Below are positions 42,701-54,902 of a DNA stretch of 64,000 nt, piece after piece. The translations under genes and the position numbers were made by a program. The stretch is taken from positions 868,001 through 932,000 of the forward strand of contig JAHEWK010000019.1 in assembly GCA_020740775.1 (NCBI GenBank), written 5' to 3'. The stretch comes from Ilyonectria destructans (Eukaryota > Ascomycota > Sordariomycetes > Hypocreales > Nectriaceae). The first letter of the stretch is position 1; each line of letters begins with the position of its first letter. A model generated the notes under the pieces. The model worked only from the letters and a program-made list of their open reading frames with translations, did no database searches and had not been told where the DNA came from.

Positions 42701-45700
42701 CTAGCAGCTATAAGATTTTATCCTCTTTATTCTCCTTCTAGAAGCAGATAATATTAAAGAGAATAAGCTAGACAGTCTATATAAGGGCAGATAGATTGCT
42801 ATTAAAGTTATCTGGCTTATACTATATATATTACCTACCCTATAGCTTATTATTATCCTCTCTATTTCTTAATTCTTACTAAGTAAATACCTTCTTCCTG
42901 CTTAGTATAGTATAGAAGCTGAGGATAACTAACTGAAATAGCTAACTCCTAACAGCCTGGCAGATTAGGGCTATATAGAAGTTGCAGATAGTATACTTCA
43001 GTTTGGTATCATATTTAGCGTCCTCTTCTTAACCAGAGAGTAGTTAGTCCTCTGCCTGCTTATCTTATACCTACAGCACATTAATAATCTGATCTATAGC
43101 CTGCTGCTGCTAAGGGGTTACTTTAATAATATCCTACAGTAATACCTAGTCCTTACCGTCCCTCATAAAGTAGCCATCCTTACAGAAGATAACCCGATAG
43201 TAATATACAAGTACCTGCTTCATCCGGCGGAAGTACAACACCAGGGAGGATTCATTCTTAAAGCTGCAGAAGCTGTAGGCACCCCCTAACTCTAAGCTGC
43301 TGCCGCTATCCCGGAACTCGCTTAACCGCTTCGCCCGCTGCTGCATCATCTTGCGGTCGAGTGACTTGTCGCTGCAGAGCCCGTACGCATCTCGCAGGGT
43401 CGCCTCCGCCGCTGAGATAATACAGGAGAGGTCGGTAACGGCATCCCCTTCACTGCAGCCGTCCCCATTGGAGGTCTTGCTGGATGGGAGTGAGTAGGAC
43501 GACTGGATCTCGACGTCTCGAAGGCCTTGTAGATGGGTCGGGAAACCGGTGTGAACGAGCCAGGGGACTCGATCTGCCCGGGACTCTTCGATCGCCTGTA
43601 CGACCTTGGCCTTCTCATTGAGGTCACGGGATTCCTGGATGATATCCGTCTTGAGCTCACTAAAGAGCTTCCCCTCCTCCTGTGATAACGGCGGCGTGAG
43701 TAATCCAAGTAAATGCGTCCACTTTCGGCGTTGATAATGACGGTGACGACTGATAATAAAAGGGGTTTAATTAACTTATTTATAAAATAATCGGTGATAT
43801 TTGGTTTATTTCCTCTTCTTCTTTCTATATTTCCACCCGATATTATAGCTTTCTGTATATATGAATCTATATAACTGCTGTCTTCTTTTCCTTTTTCTTT
43901 TGCTTGTATTTCACTAGCGCCACTTAGAATATTTGTCCTCTATAGACTCTTACTGCCCCCTAAAGTCTGTAGGCACCACCATGCTATAATAGGTCTTTAT
44001 AGTACTTACCTATTAGGTGCATTCTGCTATTCTATCGGCTTGACTTCGAAATACTGAATTCTACCTCTAGCCGAGGAGAATATTTAGATATAGCACGCTT
44101 AAAACTTCCCGAGTTACTCTGCTGCTATAGGTGTAATTCCTAGCTTATATATACTCATATAGTCTCTAATCTTATTTGACGATAGCGTGAAATACAAATA
44201 TCCAGGGGTTTTAGGGCAGATGTTCCACTTAAAACCAGCGTGGATAGGCAAGCTGGTAATTAGTATTACCTTTTTGTGTGGGATGATAAGTTCTCGAAAT
44301 AGGCAAAGTCTATATGTATTGAAGCGGTCTATTAAAGCTTTACAGACGAGTCCAGTGATACAGTGGATGTTATTTAGGTTACTGTAGAATAACTTAGGTA
44401 TAGGTTGGATTATTGACTGATATGCAATATAAATGAGGATTCAGTGCTGAGTATTATAAAGAAACCCATCTGAATAGCTACTTCTATTGTTATTACTATA
44501 GAAGCCGGCAATACTGGTCCTTCTTCTTTTTGAGGCTCGACCTTTACTCTTAGGGTCTGCTGGCCTTTTATACTTATAGCTTTTGCGAGCTATATTAGTA
44601 TCTTGCTTATATAACTCCTGCTTCGAATAAATACAGTATTTATAATAGTACTGCTGATTCTATTCCTGCTAAATATTAGATAGCTGGCAATATATTTCAA
44701 GAAGCTCCAGTTGCAGCCTTTCTGGTAGAGCTCAGTTAATAGCATATATAGTCAGCAGTATGTAAGGATGGTAGCCAGCTCCAGCTGCAAATATATATAT
44801 AGAATCAGTTGTATCAGAAGGGTTATAGAAGTTTATCTTCTCTATAAGTCTTGCTAAATACTATTTTATAATAGCTAAAGCAGCTTATCTATATAGCGAT
44901 AGAGTCTACAGTATGGTGAGGTCTTGAGTTATACTCTTCAAGATATTTGTAGCTTGCTCAGACGATAGATATTTTCTCTTGCCACTGGGATTCAGAAAGA
45001 AATATTTATTGCTATTCTGGCGTAATATATATATCTACTTAGCCAGAATCTTCCAGACCGGTTGAATAATAGCGAGATACTTTAAGAGGCTTAGGCTGAG
45101 ATCTGGGGGAAGATAGCGAACGATATAGAAGGTATCATAATTAGATGCCCGAGCCTTATTATAACTGATAATAATAATTATCTGACTGTTATAGAAGAAA
45201 ATATTCTATATAGCCAGCTTTAAATTCAGATATTAGATATTTATTACCTTAGTTCCTCAGTCTGGCAAACTAGCTGTAAAGTGAAATACAGTAAATATAG
45301 ATTTATTTAGCTTAAAGCCGGCATTAAGATAGATATTGTAGGCCTCTGCTTGCTAGTATCTTAATTTAGTAAACTATCTGCTACAAAAGAAGGTTAATTG
45401 CAGTCTATATAGCAGAGTCTTCTATATATCTATTAAGTTGTTCTAAAGTTTATAAAGAAAGGACCAGCCTGCTTTTCAATATATTAAATCATCCCAAATA
45501 GTAGATAAATTAATACTCAGCTTCCAGCCTAATATCATCTTATTTATCTGCTTGTATACTTATGTAAGGCTTTATAATAGGTCTCACAGAACTCAGATAG
45601 CTGGATCTTTTTATTATCACCGATTGTAAATAAGTGGCTATTTGGGGCCCATAAAGGATTTCCTGGAATGCCTTCTTATTTCACGATGGACTTTGCAAAT

Positions 45701-46800
45701 ACTTTCAGCTCGATGATCTCTCCAAATGGGGTATAGCAACCTCGCAGCAGATACTTCCTGCGGATTGAATTAAGACGATCGGTCTGGGACGAGTAGGTAG
45801 TCCGGCATAGCCAGGGGAAAGTAAGGGTGCTATAGGTGTAAATAGGCAGGGTATATTTAAGGAATAAAAGCCGGCTAATCTATATAAGAGCAGCTAGCCT
45901 CAGTAATAAATAGTAAGCTGAATAATAGGCAAGAGAATATCTCTGGACCCCTATAACTGCTATATAATAAATAAGTATAGAGGAGGAGATCTCTCCAGTG
46001 GGATCTTAGTGTATCTAGAATATCATCGATAGTTAAAAGATAGCCTCAGATAACTGCAGCTAAAAGCTAGAGGGGAGGGCAAAGCCCAAGCTAGCAGCTA
46101 CTCGATCTTTATCCGTATCGCTATTATATTTACCGTCTTCGTCACAGTCGGTCTCAATATCGTCTTTATCGTAATCTTTATTATTATCTTTATTACTGGA
46201 CTTATCCCCTTTATCTCTATCTGCCTCATCGGAATTATCGTTACAGTTTTCTACCCCATACTGTAGAATGGCAACTAAGTTGAGTATATAATATATCATC
46301 TCGACTTTATTGAGTCTAAATCTCAAGTTAAAAATCTCCCGATGCTGTTATAGTTAGAAGTAAAGAACCCTAAATATAAAATAGATAAACCTCTTCTATA
46401 TATCAATATATCGTTTCAGATAAGATATAATGCGAAATTTATAGGGCTAGAATTCATCTCTCCTATAGGTATTCAGCCAGTATCGGAATCTATATAACAT
46501 CTTAGCCAGCGTGAACTTGGCTCGATCAATTATAAGATCGACACTACAGAGTACAACTCGTATCTGAGCCTTAACTGCAGCTGAGCTCTAAAGCTGGATA
46601 TCCTGCCATTATCCTAAGAGATAGTCTTCACTCCACGCCAGTCCAGGCTGTTGCGCTGCTGCGGCAATAATATCCAGTGGTCGATTGCGGAATAACTGAG
46701 GCCAACCTGTATGTCGCAGCCAAGAAGTCGTTTCGCTCTGTTCAATACCCTGAAATTCGTCAGGCTGAGGTTCCTAAAATGGCATATTTTAGACGGCGCA
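39770..46800 (-). pseudogene. RecQ-like helicase, telomere-linked type, decayed copy 2
   Basis: From about 46780 (minus) the frame reads SWLRHTGWPQLFRNRPLDII and QSSAAVKAQIRVVLCSVDLI, the N-terminal region of this family. A heavily decayed middle follows, with an Asp/Asn-rich insert near 46100-46200. Better kept parts are WLVHTGFPTHLQGLRDVEIQ (43500), SIIKEKFSAKEQANFDLEEL and GISNYSYRTFNHAYAGGTTL (41680-41800). The helicase core follows: motif I TTGSGKT (about 41310), motif II DEC plus a frame break where DECH is expected (41050), motif IV region ILYCPTKELVAELADILGCP, and motif V VATAALSPGFDYMHMR. A C-terminal Cys-rich end (CCLYC, CWNCYQPQEIC) lies at 39840-40070. Motif VI is damaged (ESSRGGRDG). 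It is broken by many TAG stops and shows patchy decay. Confidence 0.85.
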
Positions 46801-47127
46801 TCTGCCTAGGCTGGTAATTCTAGTGGATTATGCAGCTGATAATAATGATAATTAATAGAGAGAGTTAGGGAGCTGGTTATATGTGTGACAATATTATGGC
46901 GATTTTCTTTATGCGTCCCTTAATGCGTTTGCGTAACGCAATCAGTGAAATTACTATTAGTTAATGTGATACTTATAGTCTAGTTTAGTAGAGCTAAAGA
47001 CTTAGAGGTTGGAGAGGAGAAAAAGCAAAACTGGTGATAATTGTAGCAGGGGAGGAAGGCGGTGGCCAATAAGAAGGGCGGACTGTCCACTTTTAATGAA
47101 AGAATAGCTTAGGGGCCCTTGTGTCTA
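46801..47127. other. Left flank of the second pogo element, no gene
   Basis: Upstream flank of helicase copy 2 and left flank of the pogo element. Nothing recognisable apart from AT-rich sequence. Confidence 0.4.
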
Positions 47128-47234
47128 ACGTGCATGATAAGCGAGTGGCTCAGACAAGCGAGTGGCTCACCTAACTACAACTTTACTACCAAATATCAAA
47201 ATAACACAACCACAACGCCTGGAATCAATTAAAA

Positions 47235-49530
47235 TCAATCACTATCCTCTTTTCTAGATGCATCTATATTAATTTCATAAGTATGCATATTATGCCCGGG
47301 TTGCCTGCACCTTCCATATCGCCGTTCCCTCATCTCCGTCTGCCTCTTCCGACCACTACTTTGCTGTATTTCCTGCTGTATCTGATCAGCGATTTCCCTC
47401 TGATCTTGTAGCTCCTGCCCTTTAGCTACTGTTATACTCCCTAAAAGCTGGAGATATATTTTTTTCGCCCTGCGGCGCCGGCTAAGTGTCGCATTTGCCT
47501 CCTGAAGCTCGTTGACCTCCGCTCTCAATAATACTATCTGGTGTATTATTCCTCGCGCCCCCTTTGCGAATTGGTCTATAGCAGCTAAAATCGATATTAG
47601 AGAGCTTCTCTGATGACGGCTGATTCGACTTTTAATAAAATCAGTTTGTAATGTAGCTTTAATTGGCTTATTTGGGGTCTTTAGAATCTAGATATTAGAT
47701 AGTTTGGAATCTCCCTCTATAGGCGATAGAGTCTGTAACTTAATGTCCAATCGAGAAAGCATGCTTTCTGGATTATAGGGAATAATTCCTATACCTTAAA
47801 AACCCCCCTAGATATTCTTTTCTGATATTGCACTTTAAAATACAGCTTAAAATACAGAAAAGAAGTTAACCTTAATAATATAGGTAATTTAGGTCTTTAC
47901 TATATTCTTAATTTGTCGACTGTAGGCCTGCTTAAGCAGTCTAAAGTAGCTAATATTAAGTGGCTAGAGGATATAAGATAAATAGGGTAGTATATATAAA
48001 GTAATAATCTTATTCTCTTTATAGAATAGTTTGAATTTGTCACGGCCCAGGTTGAGACCAAGCGGTCACAACCGGCAGAACCATAACGCCCCCACTTTTT
48101 CTCTTCCAATCAGGATTGGATCACTTGGATCACTACCGTGAGCCTCACGATCCATCAAGAAGGATCACTTGGATCACCACGTGATCCCCGTGATCCCCCA
48201 TATTATATATACACATTCACTTAGCACTTTCATAGAGATAACCTCACCAGCTATCAATACACTTGGTTACATTAAATCTACTATTCTACCATTACCAGAC
48301 CGTGACCTACATTGCTCACTATGACGTCCTAATCCACTCGATCATAAACACTACGCCACCGGACCTACCCTATACCCCTAGGTTAGACCCGACCGTCACA
48401 GAATTTAGTTGAATAGTGGCTCTTATATCTATCTAATATAAGAAGGTGTAAAAGGCTGGACAGGAGTTTATTTAACAGGCTGTTGCTGTAGGATTGTCTA
48501 TTTAAAGCTAAAGAGAAGAGAAGAAGAAGAAGAAGAAAGAAACCCCTTTTCTTGTTGCTAAATAGTAATATAGTCGCTAGGATAAGATAGGTGAAGGTAT
48601 AGGTAAAGTTCGGGCTTCGCCGCTACTTTGCCGATAAGTCGCCCCACTTCTCAGTTAGCTGGGTTCCGGCAAAGGTGGAACTCAAACCCAGGCCTCAGCC
48701 TGTAACAGAAGGCAATATAAGCCAGAAGATTATATCTTTAAATACTTATTAAAGTGCTGGATCTATTTCAGGCCTCTCTTATTTATTATCCAGCTATTAT
48801 TCGAGGTTGCAATAACCCAGTCCTATAGTAAGATCCTTTTATTATATCAGGCCGTAAGGTAATATTAACCTGTAATAATAATAAACAGCGGGATTGCCCA
48901 CCCTTAGAAATTAACACCCTAGATTATAGTAACCTATTCCCTACCTTCTAGCTAGGCTATTTTCAGTCTTCTATATTATTTAGCGCTTATAATAACTATT
49001 CCAGTTAAGATAGTACCTATTATAAATTCAGTCTTATTAAAGTTATAGATATCTAACTCTATAATACTGTATTTTACAATTATATTTTATATAAGCTGAA
49101 ACCAGCTCTAAATAATATTTAGATCTTTATATTATACCCTCTAGTAGTTAATTCTATATATAAAATATATCTTAAGCTCTAGTTATTACTTAATAAAGTT
49201 TATAGCCTAATACTTACCAACTAAAGGCATATTACAGTCGGCAAGCAGTTAATTGGCTATTTCTTCTATATTATAAAGTCGGAGAGGAAATTATCATAAA
49301 TCCAGGTTAAGAGTATACTCAATAATTATCTTCTCCTCTAGGTTTAACAGTTTTCGCGATTTAGGCGTACTATCGCGTTATGAGGGTGTCCCCTTAAGCC
49401 GACGGCTAAGCGTTCTTTGACTGACAGTATAAATCTTAGCGGCAGCTTGTGCGCTTAGGTTTGGGTCGTTTTGGATTGCTTAAATAGCTAGAATCAAGCG
49501 CTCTTTATTACTAGGTGAACTTATTATTAT
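47235..49530 (-). pseudogene. Pogo/Fot-type transposase, RIP-decayed
   Basis: Minus-strand order: an N-terminal psq helix-turn-helix near 49515-49330 (AIQNDPNLSAQAAAKIYTVS), then the first DDE motif near 49050, which reads YNFNKTEF where YNFDETGF is expected, so the catalytic Asp is now Asn. GVNSQGWAIPLF-like sequence near 48920 has stops at the Gln codons. The C-terminal part (47235-47830) reads ISRHQRSS, then VNELQEANATLSRRRRAKK and RERRYGRCRQPGHN, a CCHC-like tail with its first Cys changed to Tyr. The frame is interrupted by the solo LTR at 48038-48400. Length without the insert is about 640 codons, close to a full transposase. Inactive. Confidence 0.82.
48038..48400. mobile_element. Solo LTR, gypsy-like, 363 bp
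   Basis: Starts TGTCACGGCCCAGG and ends CCCGACCGTCACA, with an exact 5-bp duplication GAATT at 48033-48037 and 48401-48405. It contains repeated TTGGATCAC and GTGATCC units and a TATA-like stretch (ATTATATATACAC). It is much less mutated than the transposase around it. The parental family is not identified. Confidence 0.9.
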
Positions 49531-49633
49531 TAGTTAGGAAAAATATTGTTGAATGTAGGTAGTGGCATTATTACAGTCGCGTGAGCCACTCGCTTATCTA
49601 AGCCACTCGCTTATCATACACGTTACGTCCTTT

Positions 49634-49701
49634 TTTAAGTGAAAGAGGATTTACAGGGGTACGGACCAATGAGAGGGCGTGCATGTCCTCTTTCACTTAA
49701 A
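49634..49701. repeat. 16-bp perfect inverted repeat beside the pogo element
   Basis: TTTAAGTGAAAGAGGA (49634-49649) pairs with TCCTCTTTCACTTAAA (49686-49701) across a 36-bp loop. It begins 9 bp beyond the TA flank of the pogo element. A weaker relative (CACTTTTAATGAAAGA) lies near the opposite flank at about 47087-47105, so the pogo element may have landed inside an older element with these ends. Confidence 0.8.
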
Positions 49702-50168
49702 GTGAGACCGCGTATAGGGATGTAGGACTCGCGAGTGACACCTAATGGCACGCGTATATCGTTGTTGAGATCCGTTGTTTGACAGATCAATGACTATTCC
49801 GATCCATTGCTGGCTGGGATAGGGATGTCTTCTTGTCAATAGCTTCCGCTGGTTAGCGCTGGTTTTTTTTCTTCTTCAATCAACACAACATGCACATTTC
49901 AACATGCTCCCTGAATGTCGGGGTCGTGTTTTCTTCGTTCTGCGCCGTCGGCTAAAGGTCGCATTTGCCTCCTGAAGGTCGTTGACCTCTGCCTGATTAA
50001 TATACTATAAATTTTAAAAACAGATCTAATCAGGTTATTTTGTTATGTTATTGGCGTCATAATTGAACCGTCTAGGCTTGTTTCTCTTGCCCATCACTTC
50101 CTCCGTATCGTAGCTAATTTCTCTGTCCTAAACTGTGGAATCCTTCAGGACGAAAGAAGTGATTCCAC
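49702..50168. other. 3' flank of the ABC transporter, no gene
   Basis: Apart from the small transposase fragment at 49925-49990 nothing is recognised. It contains the 3' UTR region of the minus-strand transporter. Confidence 0.45.
49925..49990 (-). pseudogene. Short fragment of the same pogo transposase tail
   Basis: The plus strand GTCGCATTTGCCTCCTGAAG followed by GTCGTTGACCTC matches 47488-47522 almost exactly, which encodes part of the transposase tail (VNELQEANATLSRR). Only about 65 bp are recognisable. It is a separate partial copy outside the element boundary. Confidence 0.65.
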
Positions 50169-53100
50169 TCACTCCTTCTTAGATTTGGTCTTGGGCACTC
50201 GAAATAGCCAATACGCGCTGATAGCAACTGCAATGTTGAAAATGCAGTATACCCACATGAGTCCAAAATCACGCCAGCGGTTAGAGAAGCTGACATTGAT
50301 GGTTTTTAGAAACGTGTTTGTGTCAGCCACGGCACAATATTGACAGTCACTGGTGTTGGTATCAACCAGGTAGCCCCCAAACTCGTCCAAAAATGATACC
50401 ATGTACTCTCCGCAGGTGCTACCGGATGGTGCGCTAAACGTAACAAGCTCTTCGGCGGCACAGGTAACAGGCGCATTGGCAATGGATGTTCCGAGAAACC
50501 CTTCTACAACGTATGTAAAGGGGTTGACACGGTACATAAAGGTCCAAAAGCCGGGGAGGTCTTTAGGACCAGCGAGAACGCTATCACAATATTAGCAGAA
50601 TTTCAGGCACTAAACTCAATTCCAACGAACCCATTGAAACAATACATCATAATAGCCAAGAGATTGACAATTCCGCTGGCGACCTCAGCACTCTCGAAAG
50701 CAGAGATGCTCATAGTAGCAAAGGTACTTGTGAAGATGAAGAAGACCCAGACATGAAGAAACATTGCAATTCCGCGTGAGTCGACAGCATCCGTGTAACG
50801 AGCATTTTCGTAGAGACCGATTGGGAAATACCAACAGACGAAGCAGAAGACGGACATAAGCTGCCATTTATTAGCGTCAGCTCAACCGAAATGCTAAGGC
50901 AAGGGGGATTTCTTGCCGAGTTCCAAGCAATTTCGACCGAAATATTGGCGACCATGAATGCCTTCCACGAGTAGCTCTTGGAGGGTCGTTCACGGGCCTC
51001 GTACAAATTGCGCTGTGACACGAAATTGGGCAGAATCTGCATGACGACCTGGGAGAAAATTGTAAGGAAGATGAAAACGCCAAGAATTTGGCTTTGAAGG
51101 CCTCGCTGTGTGTTTTTCGCATTTAAGAATGAGAGTCCAATGAAGAGGGTCTAGATCACGAATTAGTTTGTGGGCCGCGTAGGAGGCATGAAGAAAGAGA
51201 AATACTCACCGTTCCAAATGACAGTGTAGCCTTGGAGAAGATGTAGGCTGGGGTACGCCAATACTGCTGAAAGGCACGCTTGGTAACCTCAAACAACTGG
51301 ATGCCCATGCCCGCCGCAAACTCGGCGTAACTAGAGGGTACTTTGGATGTCGACTGAGCCTGCGCACTTCGGCCAGCACACAATCTGGCCAACTCTTCCT
51401 GAACATCTTGGTATTCGGGACTCTGTCGCCATACAACTGGCCAGTCAGTCTCTGTGTGAGCACCAGGCGAAGCACCAATGACTTCCAACATATACTCTGC
51501 TGGATTAGCCCCAGAAGGTAGCGGCGCCGCGCCATTTCGAACAAAATAACCAACCACTTCCTTGGAGTTTTTGCCGATGTCGCCAAAATAAACAGTTTTG
51601 CCACCCTTAGCAAGAAGTAAGAGGCGGTCAAATCGCTGGAATAGCATCGTAGAGGGCTGGTGGATGGTGCATAGAATAGCTTGGCCACTCTTTGTAAGCT
51701 TTTCCATTAGGTTGCAGACTGACCATGAAGTTTGACTGTCGAGACCAGACGTAGGCTCATCGAGGAATAGCAGCAGCTGCGGGCGGGCAGCGAGCTCCAC
51801 ACCTATTGTTAACCGCTTGCGTTGCTCGACATTGAGACCCTCGCCAGGTACGCCGATCACAGCATCAGAGTACTCTTCTATGCCCAACATGGAGATGACC
51901 GTATCTACGTATTCGAGCTTCTCATGTCTAGAGTAGTGAGGGGGTTGTCGAAGAAGGGCACTAAAGTTCAGTGCCTCTCGAACAGTTGACGTTGCCAGAT
52001 GAAGATCCTGTTGCTGGACATATCCGGTCTTGCGCTGGAATGATGAATCGCGAGGCCGGCCGTCAACAAGCATTTGGCCAGTGACAACACCCATGGTGAC
52101 ACGAGTAGCAAGCACGTCGAGAAGAGTCGTCTTGCCGGCTCCGGAAATACCCTATATCGTTCTCAGTTGGTGCCGTCTTACCATAAGACCTGTCCTCTCT
52201 TCGTGGATCCTTACCATGAGCGCAGTGAGAGTTCCGGGTTTGACCCAGCCGTCGACGTGGTCCAGAATTTTCCTAGTCTCTGACTCGATCTTGATCTCAT
52301 AGCAAGCATCTTTCCAGTGAAACACGGAGGCTTGCCTTTCCATATCGGTCTGGCCAGCGGAGTCATCAATCGTTGACTGTACTGGTGGGCTGTCGATACC
52401 AACTTCGGAGTCATTAGGTGGCTTTCGTGTATTCTTCAGCGCCTTGCGAGTAAATACCAGCACTTCTCCTTTGAGCGTTCCGAGGAAACGTACTCTGTCG
52501 CCACGAGGTGCATGCCCATGAAGAGAATAGCGAATACGATGAGAACTCCAAAGTTACGCCAGCGGCGCGAATTGATGAAACCGAACGAAATGCGGACATA
52601 GTCCGTACCACTGACAAAGTCCTGGCCGGGGACCGATCCCACAGTGTTGCAAACCCTTTCATTTGCACCCACATTCTCGTAACCGGAACCTGTGGGGATA
52701 AAGGTCGAGCAGGTGAAGTTGCGTCCCACAAACTCGTTCAAAAACAGACTTTCCAATCCATAATAGATAGGGTTTATCCAACGAATCCAGCCAAGCCAAT
52801 CCTTCATTTCATTCGGCGTGATGGCGAATCCAGTATACATCGCGACCACGAGTATAATTACAAAACCCGGGACGAGAGCTTGCGCGACTGACTTGGTGAC
52901 GGAGCCGACGAGTCGGAACATCATGGACATTGCCAGGGTCATCATAAAGCTCATAAGGAGGAAGAAGAAGAAGGGACCTGGCTCGCGACGAAGGTTGCTC
53001 ATAAAGTACAAAGTCGTATTGAGGATAATTGCATTAACGATCTTGTAGGGCAAATCCATAACCATGGCCGACAGAGCCTCGGCGCTAGGGTGATACAGCG

Positions 53101-54902
53101 CATACCGAGAATGCTTTTCGACAATGTTTCGTTTAGCGTACAGAGTCAAGATCTCGATAATACTACCAAACGCGTTAATGAGAACAATAAAGAAGATCAG
53201 CATACCTCAGCGAAAGAAGGTACCTGTATTGTCAGGCAGATTGTAGAAAAGACTGGAGATAATAAGGGCTTAAAAAGCGTTAGTAATTAACATAGTCAAT
53301 ATAATAGATGGGTCGCCTTTAAACAGGGTCCAGCAGCGCCACAGCATTAGGCTTATCTATTCCAAATACAACAAGATGTATGGAGACTTAAAGCGCTACA
53401 TCTCAGACCGGTTGATCTTATGCGACTGAAGGAATCGCTCGTAGTGGTCTCCACCGAACGGATGGCGATCAAGATAGTCATCAATTTCTTCCATCAGACG
53501 CGCGCGCAGCTGGCTGACTTTCCAGGCCTTGGCAAACTCATCAGAGCTTCTGGGGGGTTTCCCCTCCCACCCAGGCCGGATAACGCGTTCATAATGACTC
53601 GTCATCGATGTGGGGAAATCTGCCGTGGTCTGTTGCTCGGGGCAGAGGAACCCAATACTTTCGAAATAAGCCTTAGCCTCGGTGGTTTTTCCAAAGTAGA
53701 TCTGACGACCTTCGTAGAGCACAATAACTTTATCAAAGGCCTATTTGATGTTAGAGCATACATTAAAATGGGAAAAAAAGAAGAAAGAAAAAGTAGTTCG
53801 TTTTACTTACGTCATACGCATCCTGAGACACTTGGTAAATAGCGACGCAAGACGTGCAGCCCATGGTATCAGCTTGGGTTCGGAGAGTTCGGCAGAATTC
53901 AAGAGTATTGGCACTATCCAGCCCTCGCGTGCTGTTATCCCAGCACTAAAGGGGAGAATAGCTCAGCGCTGCTTCTACAATTATCACACGCTTCCTCTCG
54001 CCACCACTTACACCACGAATAAAATCGTCGCCAACTCGCGTGTTCTTAGTGTGCGAAATACCAAATATAGCCATAGTAACATCGCGAAGATGTTCAGCGT
54101 ATTCTCTACGCGTAATGCCCTCGGGGATATTCTTCGGGCAGCGAGCGCGTGCGGCAAAGTAGAGCGTATCACCTACGGTCAGGTAAGGGAAATAGTGGTC
54201 GACTTCGGCTGTATAGATTGCCTCGCCTCGGAAAGCCGTTATCATTTTGCTCGGGCGAATACCCTAGTAGTTGAGGGTAGCACCATCGTCGACGTGGAAT
54301 CCGCGAGTGTCGCCAGCTACTATTCGCAAGAACGTGGAGCAGCCAGAACCAGGCGGTCCCAGAACAGCACACATTTCGCCGCTATGAACCACTCCCTCCA
54401 AGTTGTGGAGAATATCAACCTGCTGCTGTTGCTGACCGCACAGCTTTTTGATGATTGTGGCACCCCCAAGAATTGCATTGCTAACAGTCTTTTAAAAATC
54501 GGTAGCGCTTCCAAATCCATAGACGTTAAGGTTCCGAAATGCCACTCCGGTGGTCTTTGGGGGAGTTCCTTCTGAGGTATTGGTTTGAATGTCGTAGAAA
54601 GCCTTGGCCCATTGGTGAGCATTAAAATTAGGGCTAACCGGATTGAGAGGCCCTGTAGCAGAAACAGGAAAGAGTTTACCAGGAGGACCCTGAGATCGAG
54701 TAGTCAATCGTCGAGCGAGCTTATGAACTTCGTTATGCATGCGGGCCTCGCAATCCTTAACCCCTTTTTTATTCTATTGTTTGCCAGGCGTATAAACTAT
54801 TGAAACTGAGTCAGAGTTGGATGATGAATGTGGTTTCTGGTTGGTCTCTTCTGGTTCTGCGGAAAGCTCAGAGCTTCCGGCCTTATTGCTGGTAGATGGC
54901 AT
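50169..54902 (-). pseudogene. PDR-type ABC transporter (ABCG, two half-transporters), broken in the first half
   Basis: The start ATG at 54902 gives MPSTSNKAGSSELSAEPEE. Order: NBD1 with Walker A GPPGSGCST (about 54350), signature VSGGERKRV (54000) and degenerate Walker B region [16 protein letters not shown]1 at 53290-52480; NBD2 with [15 protein letters not shown] (52140), [19 protein letters not shown] and [18 protein letters not shown]2 ending at 50169. Introns are visible in the second half, including a GC-AG intron near 50880-50930 and a 50-bp intron near 50590-50640. The first half has about eight in-frame stops (for example TAG at 54774-54776 and 54492-54494, and the stop ending at 53204) and a one-base deletion near 52468. 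The second half looks clean. PDR pumps export drugs and toxins at the plasma membrane; this copy cannot be full-length. Confidence 0.88.

Larger units (their letters stand above)
47128..49623 (-). mobile_element. Pogo/Fot-type transposon with TA target site, containing a solo LTR
   Basis: The left terminal repeat starts ACGTGCATGATAAGCGAGTG at 47128. The right one, read inverted from 49623, starts ACGTGTATGATAAGCGAGTG. Both run about 44 bp, and each contains the unit AAGCGAGTGGCT twice. TA flanks both ends (47126-47127 and 49624-49625). Total length is 2496 bp; without the LTR insertion it is about 2.13 kb. The transposase is on the minus strand. Confidence 0.9.

Noticed and set aside
48600..48710. 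GC-richer patch in the second pogo element with a B-box-like GGTGGAACTCAAACCC
   Set aside because: No matching A box or cloverleaf could be formed; it is read as part of the decayed transposase.
53420..54575. Long plus-strand open frames across NBD1 of the transporter
   Set aside because: Antisense of a recognisable ABC domain; no features of their own.
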